Origin: Arabidopsis thaliana
Lineage: Eukaryota; Streptophyta; Magnoliopsida; Brassicales; Brassicaceae
Direction of reading: 5' to 3'
Assembly (NCBI RefSeq): GCF_000001735.4
Contig: NC_003075.7
Location: 10,417,001 to 10,481,000 of the forward strand
Length of the DNA stretch: 64,000 bases
Below are positions 12,560 to 26,100 of this stretch, piece by piece (within the stretch, counting starts at the first letter, position 1; the number at the start of each line of letters is the position of its first letter). The translations under genes and the position numbers were made by a program. The notes beneath the pieces were generated by a model that searched no databases, had not been told where the DNA came from, and saw only the letters and a program-made list of their open reading frames with translations.

Positions 12560-14170
12560 ATACTTGTACAAAAGAGTTCATGTATAAAGTTTTGAAAGAA
12601 AATCGAAGACATGCAATCCAAAATAGCCAACCGATTATTGTACCTCTCATTTTTGTTCCCTACAAATGGCATAGATGGTTCTCTAGAAGGTCAGATGAAT
12701 TAAGAGATAAGAGATGAAATCGCGTGTGTTTGTAGTCTCCCAATCTGGTTTAGGATCAGACGTCCCCAACAATGTATCTCCAAACCTTAAACATACTAAC
12801 TTGCGTTCAAAGAAAGAAAAAAGAGGTAAGAACTCGGAATCAGGTGTCACGTTTCGATTCCAATTTCTCCAGATTACTCTAAACCGGGATAAATCCTGAC
12901 GTTTTCTGTTATGTTATGTCAAAACGTTTCGGGTTCCTAAATCATGTTGTGGAAACATAAACGGAGAATGATAAAATGTCTAGCACACGATAAAACAATG
13001 TTTTTATTAAACGGTTATTCTTATAATAAATATAAATATGACTTCATGGCTTTTCACTAGTGAAATACAAGTATTAAGAGCGTTTGCAAGCATACTGGCA
13101 GATGCAAGCGGAGCGATAATCGGGGCCTTCGAGGCAACCACCCTTGCCATGTCTCTTGAGTGCACATGCAAAGGCACATGCGTCGTATTTACATTCTTCC
13201 GGCCATAGGACCTCCTTACACTCTACCATTTCCTCAAGTGGTTGTCCCTTTGCCAGACATATCTCCCCTATTACAGTAATAGTTCAAACACATAAAAAAC
13301 AATCTCACTTTCTTATTTCTGTAAAAAAAAAAAAGAGACTATTTTCTTGATGATAGATGTTTTAATTCAAGGACTTCGTTTAGGTAGCTTCTCTAACAAA
13401 CTACTCAGTATGAGAACGAGAACAAAAACAAATTATGGTGTTATATATATATGAATACTTGTGTTGCATCCTTAGATAATAACTCACAAGTCACTTTAAA
13501 AACAACTACAACCTTCTCCATCTGCCATCTGGCTTAAGTCTCAAATAAATAAAAATCTCTCAAAATACCTGAAGAACAATTTTTTTTTTTTTTTTTTGTT
13601 AATTGCCAAAAACAGTTTATAAGAACTTTAACATACATACACTTATTAGACGATTCGAGCATCCCATAATTTGAGGATACCCAATCAATTACCTCAAATT
13701 CTCTAACATACGTTTCTGCATCGATTTAGCTTGTATTGTCATCTTTAATTCATATATAAAATTGACATTCAAGAATTTAACTCGCTATTACGAAACTCCA
13801 TAATATAATATAGAATCTCGATATCTAATTATGGCTCATAGTTGACGTAACAAACTTAATTACTATAATATATAATACCGGTTATAAGAAATACAAACCT
13901 AGAACGAGGATGGTGAAGATACATAGAACGGTGACAATGAGTTGCAAGGATTTACTCATGTCCCGATGCTGCAAGCGAATTGATGATGCTTTACGAATAA
14001 AAGATGATGAAGAACAACTTATACATATGTATACAAGAAGTTATATCTTTGATACACTATGATAACTTAGATAGGCATTTTGATCCTATATCTAATTTAA
14101 GACATTGTCTTGGAACCATTCGTTAGTTTCCCTCTATTGCAAAGCATTCTTTTCCAATCAAACAAAACAA
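12560..14170. repeat. Tandem duplication unit B, carrying LCR15
   Basis: Second copy of the unit at 9700-12170. Homology covers 3' flank, both exons, intron (for example AATCTCRATATCTAATTATG in both) and promoter. It lacks the SINE present in unit A. Confidence 0.85.
13074..13959 (-). CDS. LCR15: Low-molecular-weight cysteine-rich (defensin-like) protein LCR15
   Basis: Tandem paralogue of LCR7. Exons 13899-13959 and 13074-13267 have exactly the same lengths (61 and 194 bases) as those of LCR7 and give 84 residues. The signal peptide differs by a single residue (MSKSLQLIVTVLC against MSKSLQLSVTVLC). All eight core cysteines are kept and an additional Cys (EIC) precedes the first core Cys at the start of the mature part; this ninth cysteine is absent from LCR7. 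The loop ALKRHGKGGC is identical in both, while the N-terminal half and the last loop have diverged, the usual pattern for defence peptides. The frame is intact, so it is not a pseudogene. The exact symbol is from memory. Confidence 0.88.
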
Positions 14171-14798
14171 ACAAAAAACACAATGAAATTTCGTAAAATA
14201 GAAGACAATCTATCTCGTTTAGAATAAAATACTCGCATTTTTAGCAAAAAAATATGTATAACCATGTCATGCCGGGCAGACAGTTCTTAGAAAGCAAACG
14301 ACTTGTCTTCAATGTTTAGGATGGATATCTGTAACCATATTTCATGGACCACGAGTAATTTTTGTGTTTAGAGAATCATTGATCCAACCTCTTAACGTTA
14401 CATGCCGAACTAGAAGAATCATTGATGCAACGTTTGGTAACCAATGATATATGAATAAGCTATTCTGAGAATTTAGTTAAAGATATATAAAACTCTGCAA
14501 AGTGAAAAGACATTCGGCTACTAATTTGTCATGTCGACTTTAATGGCGCAGGTATCATGCATGATAAAGGCAACGCATTACAATATTGACGCAATGTTAA
14601 TAGATAGATACATAACAAACTACTTTTAACTATAAATTTTTTGACATTACTAAAAAAAAGAAAAAGATGTATTGAAATAAAGGAAAACTAAAAGTAGACG
14701 CAAGATAAAGAATTGAAGCAGTGACTATTCCAAAGAACCACCAAACACTTAATGTGACAGAACTTATATATGAAGTTTGATGATAATTTCTCAAGGGT
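13960..14798. other. Spacer between LCR15 promoter and EDR2 3' end
   Basis: Holds the LCR15 promoter (TATAAG on the minus strand at about 14019-14024, in a block shared with LCR7) and, next to 14798, the EDR2 3' UTR. Nothing else is seen. Confidence 0.5.
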
Positions 14799-17700
14799 TT
14801 ATTCTGACTCCAGATTCGGAACTATAGCCGAAGAGAGCTCAATATGCGAAACCCGAACTGCACCGATAAGCCTCTCTGGCTGTTCTTCCGCTGTATTTGC
14901 CTGTTAAACCCAAACATGAGTTGTATGCATAATAACAGCCTCAGTTACCTGAGTAAATCCAAATGTTATGGGTCAGTTTATCGATAAATTACCTGTACAA
15001 GGAAAGCCATTTCCACAACCAGAGACGTGATTACGCCAATGACGAGGCCGAGCACTCCATTTGCAACGGTTGATGAACCAATATCTACGTCAATCTACAT
15101 CAACAAGATAAAGTATTTTGAGTTATTTTTGGTTCTAGAGGCACTCATAAACTAGATCTATGGGTCTGCTCACTTCTAAGTATGTCGGGCCACGGATGTA
15201 GTTGCAGTCCACTGCTTTCCCAAGGAGACAAGGGGTGCTTCCCACACTTTGCCGTACTATCCATGAGCCCTGGCATAGAGTTTAGTTCTACGTGAAATCC
15301 ACTTCCTATAGAATCTCCATATAATTGTAGCAGTAATCACAAAGAGATAAACATACCTTAGGAACTAATGGTATAAGCTTTAGCCTACTATTTCGGAATT
15401 CATCATCACCATCCACAAACCGTTGCAAGAGGGACCCAGGTACTAGTTCTTTCATCACGAAATAAAACACCATACTGTAGTGTGTTGATCCTGGAACCTA
15501 TATAAACACCAGTATTAAACCTATATAAATATGACTTTGGTTTGTACTCAATGTTAGGAATCTTAATGACAGTTGATGGGCTAAGCTTACTTGAACATTT
15601 ACCACCATTGAGAATAGACCTTTTTCTGCAGCAACCTGAACATGTGTATCAAAAGACTCAATAATCTTTCTAAGTGATTAAGATTCATCCACAAGCTAAG
15701 GAATAGCATGGGAAGAATATTGAGTCATTGAGTGGAATATTCTCTCCATTAGGTAACTAAAATTAAGGTGCTTGTGTATCTTACTTGTGCTGCGCAGCCT
15801 TTGCGTCTAGCAACATGATCTATTCTTTTACTGTCTTTGAACCAGTCAACAGCAACGAGATCCATAAGATGCTTGCCAGCAGGTATCTTCCGTATAGTGT
15901 TAAATGGACAGAAACAAAAGTTAGTTGGCTGTAAGAACCTAACCATTCTATATTAATAAGATGAAAATTTTGCCAACCTTTCTTTTCTCTTGACCGAAAT
16001 TCTTGCCCCGAACTTTGAAGTTGTTACCATCAGAAATCCTCCAGCAGTTACGGGCGTTTTCGTTTTCATTGCGCTTTAGGTTACCCGAGAAGCATGACAG
16101 ATCAATGTTGTGAGCAGGTTCTTCTTCTGTAGTTTCAAATCGCACCAAAAATCATTGCTATTAGATATCCTAATTGGCTCAAATAGCATTTTCACACTTA
16201 CTGATAGGGTGCACACCTGGTCTCTTGACATCGGTCTCTGGTTTACTTGTTTCAGGCTGAAATAGTACACAAGAATGACGATTCAATTTCGGATGCTGAT
16301 TAAGATTTTAAAATCAAAATGCTTGATATTCAAACCTCTTGTTCTGATTCAGCAATCTGAAATTCATCATCATCATCCGAGTCTTCATCCATAAGCAAGG
16401 AGTTTCTGTTAACGGAATTTGTTTGATCAAGAGAAAAGGCAGACTTATGCAGAGACTTCCCACTCTTAGTCAAGCTCAAGGAAGATGATGCCATATTAAC
16501 CATGACAGGGATCCGGGTATGAACACCTCTCTCATCTGTCTGTGAAAACCATTCCCGCAAACCTGTGAAAAGCAGTTAAGCACAGTACCATGAATTAAGA
16601 CGGAGGATTTTTAAATAGCCAATGAAATTACTTTTCTGCAAGGACCTAAGGAAACCAGTGGAAAGGAAGCATGAAAGCACTTACCAGCAACACTATTCAG
16701 CATTTGAAGAAGACAATGTTGTTGAAATGCTGGAAGATAGCCTGCACCCCACCCTTTTAGATCAATTTGTATTAGATGTTGCACTTGCGTTCTAGGCCTC
16801 CCATTCCGAGGCTTTAGTGGGGAAATATTATATCCTCCACCTACGCGAAACAAAAATAGCCGAGGTTAGATAGTAGTACATCAAAGGGTAGAAGTATTTT
16901 ATCAAGCGGTTAAAACCAATTAGTTTGCTTAACGTACTCTCAAGATGAGCCCGAACACATCCAGGTTGTGGACCACAATTCTCATGCTCCCTAGAACGGA
17001 ACAACACAACTTCACAGAAAGAGCAAGATAAATAACCAACAAGTTTTATAAAACTAATCTTTCCAGCAGATTCTAGATGAGTAAAGAGGAAAGAAAGATA
17101 CCATAACTCCCATCATCATTACGGCGCCAATAGCGGACATAACAGAGGTCGCGAGGCCACACAATCCTGAACCATTTGATTTAATAATCAGGATAAAGCA
17201 GAGCTCGTGGAAACAGTGAACTAAATTTCAAACTGGAAACAGGAAATATCACAAATGAAACAAAATAATAACTCTGAGCTGTTTTTCTGTCCCCAGTCTT
17301 ATACAGCATTGTATTATGGCAAAAAAGAAAGACACCTTTGAGAGACACAGTCTATTTTCCTAATGATGTAGTAGTAAGGTTTAATTCATTTGGAATAAAA
17401 TCATCACATTTTGTCAGCTTGACTATAAGTAGACAATATTTTTTCAGGTGCAACCTTACATTGGAAACCAGTCGAGCAGAAGTCTGTGATAGAGGACTGC
17501 TGTGTGACCATCGACCTCTTCCACTAAGCTACCAAACTGAAAGCTGCAGTCCCACCTGTATCGAACAGGAACACAGATAACTTCAGATACAGATAAACAC
17601 TAAAATACAAGACTTTTGGATACATACTTTAAAACATTGGACAAGCAAAACTGTTTTTTCAGGGAAAGAAACAGAAAAACATAGAACCAACATTAAAAGG

Positions 17701-20171
17701 CATAAAACTACAAGGAAATATTTAACAATTTTTCCAAATAATAGTGTCTAACTGCAACAAAATGAAGAAAAAGGAACACTGTACAAGCCATCTCCTACAG
17801 TAAGGAAATTAGTCGGGAAAATAGAAGGCAGAGAAGCACCTACTCATAACGAGTGCCGTCCATGCTCATCAGAAGCTCGAATATTTCCTCACATGTTGCC
17901 TCCACTACACCAACAGCCTTCATTGCCCTGCTACAGCTTCTTGGCTGCACATGTAGCACTATAATGATGGTTCTTGTCTATATAGAGTTACTATGTAATC
18001 AAATGGGAATCACGCCATAATAAATAAGGTATTCGAGATTTCCGTACAAGGTAATCAACTTCAAGAAGCTCTTCAAAAATCCGAAGACCTGCCAAATGTG
18101 TAGAAAAACAAAAGTTAATTCAAACCAACTTCTAAAAAGCAATAATCAAATATATATGTTCCTAAAAAAGGATTAAGAGCCTTGAGCTAATGAAAACTTG
18201 AAAAAATCACTCAAAAACAATTAAAAATGAAAGTAAAAGCAATAACGAAACCCATGAAGATAGAAGATTGTATTGATTGATCATTAAAAGCGATCTTCCA
18301 GTTCCCAGAGCAGATATAACTAATAAAGGCACTGGAATCCACATGTTCCAAATAAGATCTCATAATTGTTGTAGTTTATCGAGGGGAAATAGTATACTAA
18401 ATTGCATTTCAGATATAGCAGCATCTTCTAGAGCCCCTGTAAAACCACTAACCATTTTGGCACTGAAGGAGACGCCAGTGTTTCCTGGAAAATGCTTGGT
18501 TGTCGGAATTCTGGTTCGCCAACTCTGCATCAAATTCTTTGGTCCAGTCAAGTACAGATTCTGGAGGACCTGCAAGTTTTTTTGAGGTGATCAATCAGCC
18601 AGGATCGCAGTACCAGATTAGGACACAAATAAGTGAATTCGAAAATAACCATTTCCAATAGTTGTCCTCCTCATTAAGCTACGTCGAGAGTCCTCTTCAT
18701 CCTCTGCCGCACTAAATCTAAAGGAAATTGCAGATCTTGTTTTGCATAAGTATATGCATATCAAACTCAAAAGATAAACAACATAGGGACAAACATCAAA
18801 AAGAATGATATATGATGGGTACTCTCTACATGCAGCACTTTGTTAGCCTCTTCTGGCCTTTGTAAATTCTGACAGTCTTAGAATGACTGAGACAGGCGGT
18901 TCGGGATAGGGGCCAGACACGGATTATGATTGGTAGTTTACTTCCAATATTTTTTTATCTAATAGAATGACATTTTTCAATTATTTACTAATCATAAATT
19001 GCCGCCACAAACCCCTTAATTTGAACAATCTGGACGGTCATCCCATAACAAGGAGATCAAGTCTATGAACAATGAGAATAATCAGAACATAATTTGTTAT
19101 GATTGAGTCAGGAAATCCTATAAGTAAGAAACTTTAGCCATTAAGTTGTTGGGAAAATGATTCGACGTGGAGGAAGTAATAGATAAGTATTTTAAAATAG
19201 GCACTTACTGGCTTTCATGGTCTGAAGATGAAGCAGTCCTTCCAGTATCCATTCCAGATTTATATTCAAATGAAACATACTGCTGACCATTTGGAACTTG
19301 GGACTCTTGATGCTGCACCAGTGCAAAACATAGTTAGGGAATCAGATAAATTACTAATCTACAAATGTTTAAACAGTGAAAGGGGAGGAAGCTTTTGTAA
19401 TTCAGGTATTGGCACTTTGGCAGGCAGATGGCTCACCTGGTCTATAACAGACTCAATTTTTTCCTTCCACATTAGTGCTTCCTGAATGTTGAACGCTGCC
19501 ATCTAGCAAGAAACATACTCCACATTAACGAACCCAAAAGCATGAAATTGCCAAGTAACACGAAAAGTCCAGTGTTAGCTAATCTTAAAGTAAAGATAAC
19601 ATACCGTAATTCTATGACTCTTTTCTTTTTTGTTATAGACAGACAAAACGTAAACCATCTGCAAAGTGGAGCCGACAAGCCCAAAAGAGATTGTATATGC
19701 ATAAGTGATATGTTTATAAGAAATCTAGCATTAGATAACTCATGTAACACACTCAATGGAACACATCACATACACATCAATAAGCACTTCAAGTATCAAC
19801 ATGGTAATAGAAAAGGTTAAAACGAAGACTCACATGTCCATGATGTGTTTTCAAGCCTCGATCCTCAACTCTGCAGTTACCATCAATTAACATGGTCTTG
19901 ATAGGAACCTATTTTAACATTCCAAAATTCATCTTTCAGCTAAAACCTCGCACCATTTCTCCAGCTCATAACAAAGGAAATACAAATTGAAGCAGACAGA
20001 ACAAAATTCGCTAAAGCTGAGGTATAATTTCACCTGATAATCCTGAGGTTTCTTCTTGTAATACGCCAAAAGACGAGGCTCCAACACAAAATACCTCATA
20101 TGAATATACGATCGTCCGATCTTCCTCCTTCCATACCTAACCATCCATCCTTCGTACACTACCTTAGACAT
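14799..20171 (-). CDS. EDR2: ENHANCED DISEASE RESISTANCE 2, PH-START-DUF1336 protein
   Basis: Lipid-binding negative regulator of salicylic-acid-dependent defence and cell death; its loss gives powdery mildew resistance (established). Twenty-two exons were placed: 20034-20171, 19834-19908, 19605-19658, 19437-19502, 19209-19312, 18650-18717, 18453-18569, 18048-18088, 17844-17944, 17460-17555, 17102-17166, 16938-17009, 16685-16840, 16336-16562, 16217-16256, 15978-16126, 15785-15886, 15591-15635, 15357-15497, 15174-15269, 14993-15094, 14799-14900. They total 719 codons (718 residues), the known length. The N-terminus is a PH domain (EGWMVRYGRRKIGRSYIHMR), the middle a START domain, then an acidic stretch (DEDSDDDDEF) and the C-terminal DUF1336/EDR2_C domain (KIPAGKHLMDLVAVDWFKDS). 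Near the C-terminus is a hydrophobic helix (NGVLGLVIGVITSLVVEMAF). A second in-frame donor exists at exon 15 (see findings). Confidence 0.96.
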
Positions 20172-21212
20172 TGTTTCTGTCCCCAGAAATTACAAAAAAT
20201 CTCCAACGGGGACGAACGAAAACAAATCAAATGGCACAAAACTTCCCCACGGAAATCGAAATCGAATCTAATTATTTCCGCGGGAGATTCATCGAATTTT
20301 ACTAAACGACCTGATTGTTCATCGGCGCTCCGGCGCCGGAATCTGGTGTTGGAATTTTCGCAGATTCGTCTCTGCGATTAGCGAAGATTTATGAGCTCAC
20401 AGATTTTCAAAATTCCGGAAAAAATAAAATCAAATTTTCCACTTCGACGAAAAACAAGAGAAAAAGCAATTCAACTTTGACAGAGAAAAAAAAAGAAAAA
20501 AATCCAAAGCTAAATTAATATTTTCTATAAAAAAATAAAACAGCAGAGAGAGAAATATCTGTGTATACTCAAAATAAATAAATAAATTAAAATAACTAAT
20601 CACGCCAAAGACGTAAGTTTAGTCAGTTAAACAAACATAAATGATGAATAATGTTTTAATTTAATTTAATGGAGGAGTCATTAATTAATTAAAGTCATGC
20701 CAAATCAGTTCAAAACCGCATTTTGGTATTTTGTCGTTAGGTGACGAAGCAATCCATTGAGAAGGTCGCTGACGGCCATCTTATTCCGTTAGGCAGAGAA
20801 GAAAACGACGCCGTATCAACAAAATAGCTGACGTGTTAACCACATACACGTGAACCACAATAATTGGCTGACGTCTTTATTCTTAGTTTTTAAGTAAGAC
20901 AACAGTACAACACCACAACATTTATGCAAACATACAAAAAGTTAGTCTTTTCCTTTTCAACGAAAGCCAAAACTTCAAAGTTATTGATCAACAAACTTCA
21001 TAGCAATTATGTAAACGAGTCATATATGTAATCCAGTGAAATTTCGAATGTAACCATTTAAATAAAATCCAAGGTTCAGCAGTGTATTGCATATTCTTTT
21101 TTTACAAACAGAAACAGCAATTTTTTACAGTTGGGGTTAAAACTTATTACCATGAATGTGATTGAAAAAAAAAAGTCTTGTAATTGGACAGAGGATTTGG
21201 GTTTTGTTTGGT
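20172..21212. other. EDR2 promoter and leader, and MOB1-like 3' flank
   Basis: The part next to 20172 is a pyrimidine/purine-rich leader with short in-frame stops. Farther up lies AT-rich promoter sequence with ACGTG cores near 20848 and TGACG near 20830 and 20868, which are bZIP-type sites. No other gene is visible. Confidence 0.5.
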
Positions 21213-22788
21213 TTAGTAAGGTGCAATGATAGATTCTATGAGTTCTTGAAGAGGAGCGAGTTCTTTCTTGTCAATGAGAACAAACTCCTGCAAAACAAAA
21301 CCAGACCAATAAAAATCAAAAATCAACAAACTCAGTGACTGATAAAAGACTAGAATGGAAGATTAATGATGAGTAAAAGAGGGTTTATAGATACATGAGT
21401 GAAGAGGATGAAGTGTTTGAAGCAAGTGTTGAGATGAGCTTCCTCTTTGAGACTAACTATTTTCTGGAAATGAGAGTGGTATATGTGTGCGTAAACTCGG
21501 AATAGTCGTTTAAAGATTGTCTTCACCACTTCCTTGAAGTTTGGAGGAAAAGCTGCACCTGTCAGAATTTACCATGGATTGAGACCAATGTCTTTTTATC
21601 CATAATCATCAAAGATATGCCAGAGTAAGGTTATTTTACCAAGTTTTTGAGGAAATATGGTCTCATCATCGAGTTGTGTCTCGATCCAATCCATCAAGTA
21701 TTCAACATACTTTGGAGCTGAAACCTCAATAGGCTTCTTGATTTGTACACCATCGGCCCATCTGTATTCGTACCTGAAACGTTGCAACCGACGCATTTCA
21801 CCAATGGAATAGTTACATATGAGTCAGTAGTTGATCATCGAGATAATTGTCACTCAAAAACAAAGACTCTTTTCCACTTTACAAATGCCCATATTGCTCC
21901 AGCAGTTTCAAAGTTTTTTGTATTCAAGATCTTAAGAGAAAACAGTGATCAAATTACTATATCAATCATGAGCACCAAAATTACTTATATAATGAAGAAG
22001 AGAAATCTGTACTTGGGACCAGCAGTCATTGTAGAACAGTTCTCCGGGGTGCAAAACTCGGTAAGTGTACCAAATAACAGATTCACCTGATTGAAGAAAT
22101 CCACAGCTGAAGAAAAACAACAACTTAATCAACAGAGTGAAACCATGAGGAAAAAGTGATGGTGTAGTTATAAGCTCACTGTTAACTGCAAGCCATTCGT
22201 TTAAATCCTCTCCCGGAGGAAGTTTGACGGCTTCTCTAAGATTACCACTACCTAAAGTTGCATCTATATGCTTTCGAAGCTCTGCTCCCTAAAAAGATCA
22301 AAACAACACGCTTTATAAGGCTACAAAAACATGAATCACATTTGTAAAAGAAACAAGTCAAATAATCGAATCTACAAACCTTGGTTCCTGATGGTGCGCT
22401 CTTCTTAGGACGGAAAGTCTTTTGATTTCTAATCAGATGAACATAAACAATGCAAATTCATAGAATCAGATAAGCAAATTCTACATTAACTTGAACAAGA
22501 TTTTGACAAGAATCATTCAGGACACATTGACAATGGTAGTAAGTTAACATTGGTTCCATCAAGTTCTGAATAATAGAAAAATTGAACAATCAAATCTTCA
22601 TTCACAACCATTACTCAGCAAATCCACAAAAATCAACATATTGAAATATTAATACCCAATCAGGAATAACTATTCGAAAGATCTGAGATAACAAACAATC
22701 TCGAAATCTCTAGAAAAAATACTCTCTTTTTTCGGACAAATTACGGAGAGGAATCAGTAATTCACCTTCCAAGCCCGAATAGACTCAT
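21213..22788 (-). CDS. MOB kinase activator-like protein (MOB1-like)
   Basis: Adaptor that binds and activates NDR/LATS-type AGC kinases in Hippo-like control of cell division and growth; probably At4g19045 (MOB1B type). Exons 22766-22788, 22380-22428, 22180-22288, 22013-22106, 21640-21773, 21395-21558 and 21213-21287 sum to 216 codons (215 residues), the standard Mob1 length. The start MSLFGLGR followed by [20 protein letters not shown] is the conserved plant N-terminus. The zinc-binding site is visible: Cys in EFCTPENCS and the later His pair in YAHIYHSHF. The end is IESIIAPY. The first coding exon is only 23 bases long and is easily missed by ORF scanning. Confidence 0.95.
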
Positions 22789-23101
22789 TGCTTTATCGGA
22801 GTGAGACACGAACTCGAAGGTGACTCTTTTATATTGCAATGTTTTCTTCGATTCTGATCTCTCTCTGCGTAAATTTCACGATCGCAGACCAAAACTTGAA
22901 GACGACTAAAAATAAAATAACATTCATTTATTCTTTATTTTAAGAGTTCACACAACACAACACAAAGTAACCATTTTGAAAAGTTTCGAATTACAAGCTC
23001 TGTCAAAGTTCAAGACTTGGATAATTATTAACGGTGAGATAATATAAGATCAGCGGAAATTTTGTTTCTTCATCCTCGTCGTGTGAAGAAGAACAGAGAG
23101 A
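22789..23101. other. MOB1-like 5' region and NLR 3' UTR
   Basis: Short head-to-tail spacer between two minus-strand genes. Sequence up to about 22870 looks like leader; the part next to 23101 is the NLR 3' UTR. No further gene. Confidence 0.5.
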
Positions 23102-26100
23102 TTAAACTGTGTCTGTAGCTTTTGTGGGCTGGGTAGGAGTTTGGGTTTCAGGCCCAATAGTATTCCTGCACATGAAGAAGAACAGAACAGAGAGTGTGAA
23201 AACAAAATAAAGTTTCGATTTGTTTAGTTGTTAACTTCACTTACTTGTGAGGTTGATCCTCTGAAATTTCATCTGTAATCCTTGCTCCAATCCTCGGTTC
23301 ATCTTCTCTAGCTTTCAATTTCGGACATTTCTCAATTGTGCATTTCTCCAGATTCGGGAAATTAGCTCCAAGTACTGATAAAACAGGCAAATCAAGAAGG
23401 TGAAGCTTACGAAGCTTCGATAATTCTCCTGCTTTTACTTCAAACAATCTCTCCAACTTATCACAGAACTTCACACGAAGAATCTCAAGGTTATCAGGAA
23501 TCTCCGGGAATAGCCATTTGATGCTTGGACAACAATCTACGCTTAGCTTCTTAAGGTTCTTGAAAATGAATCCTCCTTTACTACTGTATAAGCTTGTTAG
23601 CAATGGAAGATTTGAGATCCAAAGAGTCTGCAATGATGGTGATGATGATTTCTCTTTCTCTAGTTGTTCATCTGATTCGAAGAGAACATCCATGTTCTTG
23701 CACCTCTCTACCCAACAACCTTTTACCGATGCCATCTGCAACTCGTCGAAGAGAGAAGATACGCTTTTGGATCCATTCTCTGCTATAGAGACATACTCTG
23801 CTTTGGCTATATACTCTGTTTTAAGATCAGTGGATCTTTTGATGTCAACAATATCGATATTCAAAGGAACTTCAGGATCAATAACTCTGTATCTATTGCC
23901 GTGATAAAGAAGTTTCTCGCGGGTTTTTTCCCCTACATTAGAGAAGCTAGAGCCCTCTGACTTACTTGTTAAACACTCTTTTATTTGGCTCCACTGGTCT
24001 CGCTCTATACAACTCGAATCCGCGAGAACAATACGTTTTGAAGAACAGAGGATGCTCTGTTTTGGCAACTCAGGAAACGTTTTCAGATTAGTCCCAGAGA
24101 GATTAACCTCGCAAAGGTAAGACATACTCTCGAATGATTCCTCGATTTTATCCAGATTGGTGCATCCCGAAACATCGAAGATCACTAGATGTGTTAGCTT
24201 CTCAAGATTTGGAAGAGCCTTTAGCTTAGAACAGTTTCTTAGGATGAGCTCTTTGAGGTTAGATAGCTCTGAGATTTTGTTAGGTAACTCACCAAGATTA
24301 GTTTCCGAAAGATTCACTTTGTGGAGGCAAGACAGATTCTCGAATGATCCCTCGATTGTTTCCAACTCGGTGCAGCCCGAAACATCGAAGATCTCAAGAT
24401 TTGTTAGCTTCTCAAGGTTTGGAAGAGTCTTTAGCTTGGAACATTTTCTTATGATGAGCTCCTTAAGGTTAGATAGCTCTGAGATTTTGTCAGGTAACTC
24501 ACTAAGATTAGTTTCTGAAAGATTCACTTCATGGAGGTAAGACATCTCCCCAAAGGATCCATTGATATTCTTCAACTTAATGCAACCAGAAACGTCGAAA
24601 ACTTCAAGGTGTGTCAGTTTCTCAATGCTTGGAAGCTCTTCAATCAGTGAGCAATTCCTTAACAGAAGCTTATTGAGATTGACAACATCAGCAATCGTGT
24701 CGGCTAACTCGGGAAGACTTGTCTTTGACATATCGAGGATCCTAAGCTCTTTCTTCTCCTCTAAACACACTTCAAGCATCTCCACTAAGTCTGTAGCACC
24801 ACATGCATCAAGAATCTGAAGATTAGTCAAAGGCCTAAGCTGTGGCAATCTCTTAAGCCTTGTACAGTTTCTCAGCAAGAGCCGGGTCAAGATTGGCATA
24901 GTACTGAAATCGTTAGTAGAGTCTTTGAGATGAAATATCGGCAGACGGATGATTTTAGTCTCTGAGAAGTCTAGGTGTTCAAGCAGCTGAAGCTGAGCAA
25001 AGTTCTTGTTCTTGCCTTTATAGTCCTTCCAATCTTTAACTCTATCAAAGTAAGACTCAAGTTTCCTAGCTCCGTGAATGTCAATAACTTCAAGTTTTCT
25101 TGTTTCCACAATGAAGTTAGGCAGATCTTGTAGCTCAGAGCAGTGCCTTAGGATGAAGCAACGAAGCATGCTTAGCTTTTCGATTGTGGAAGGCGAAGAT
25201 TTGATTGCAAGTCCCGAAAGATTAAGGCTTTGAAGCTGAGTCATGTTCTTGAAGAAATCATCAGGGATGTTAACTAGAGAGCTAGCACCAGAGACTTCAA
25301 GAACATGTAGGCCTTGAAGACCACTGAGCTTATCGATGTTATCGATTAGATCACAGTCTCTGATAACAAGTACTCGGAGTTTCTTTAGCTTAGATAAAGA
25401 CAGAACAAGTTCATGGAACGTTGGCTCAAAGAGGACTACAACTTCAAGATCTTGCATCTCTGGTTTCTCAAAGAACTTCCCATGAACCTCTCTACGTAAA
25501 CGGTTTCCGCTAGCGATAATCGTCGTGATATTCTTCTTCTTCGATTGAATTGTCTGTATCATATCATCGATCAAGATGATTTTCCCTAGCCCCTTTCTCT
25601 TGTCTCCACCGTAAACTCTGTCAAATCCAAGAGAAGATCTTCCAAAGAATCCACAATCTTGAAGATCTAATAGGTTGCTCATGGAGAACTCTGGAACCAC
25701 CATGTTGTCTTCTTGTATTTTCAAGATTCCTCTGTTCATAAAGTCCATTAAAATGGAATGTCCTTCTTGGTAAGCTTTGTCAACTGACTTAACCGGATCA
25801 AAATACCCTTCAAGCATCCAATGCACTATTAGGTCACGGTAGTAAGCGCATCCAGAGTACTTGTAGAAGTCCAAGATATGCCAAAAGCAAGCAATCACCG
25901 GACGTTTGACCGTCTCGTCAGGCTTTAACAGCTCGTAGCTTAATTGCAAGACAGGATTGTAGCGGCTGCGATCTATAGCGTTCTTGGAAGCAGCTGCTTC
26001 ATCTAATGACTTGGAAGATAGAATCAGTTCTTTAAAGATCTTCCTCTGCTTCGCAGACATCGACTTAATGCTGTTTAAAGACTTGATTAAGACAACGATC

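Noticed and set aside
13074..13959. LCR15 as a pseudogene copy of LCR7
   Set aside because: Frame, splice sites, signal peptide and all eight core cysteines are intact.
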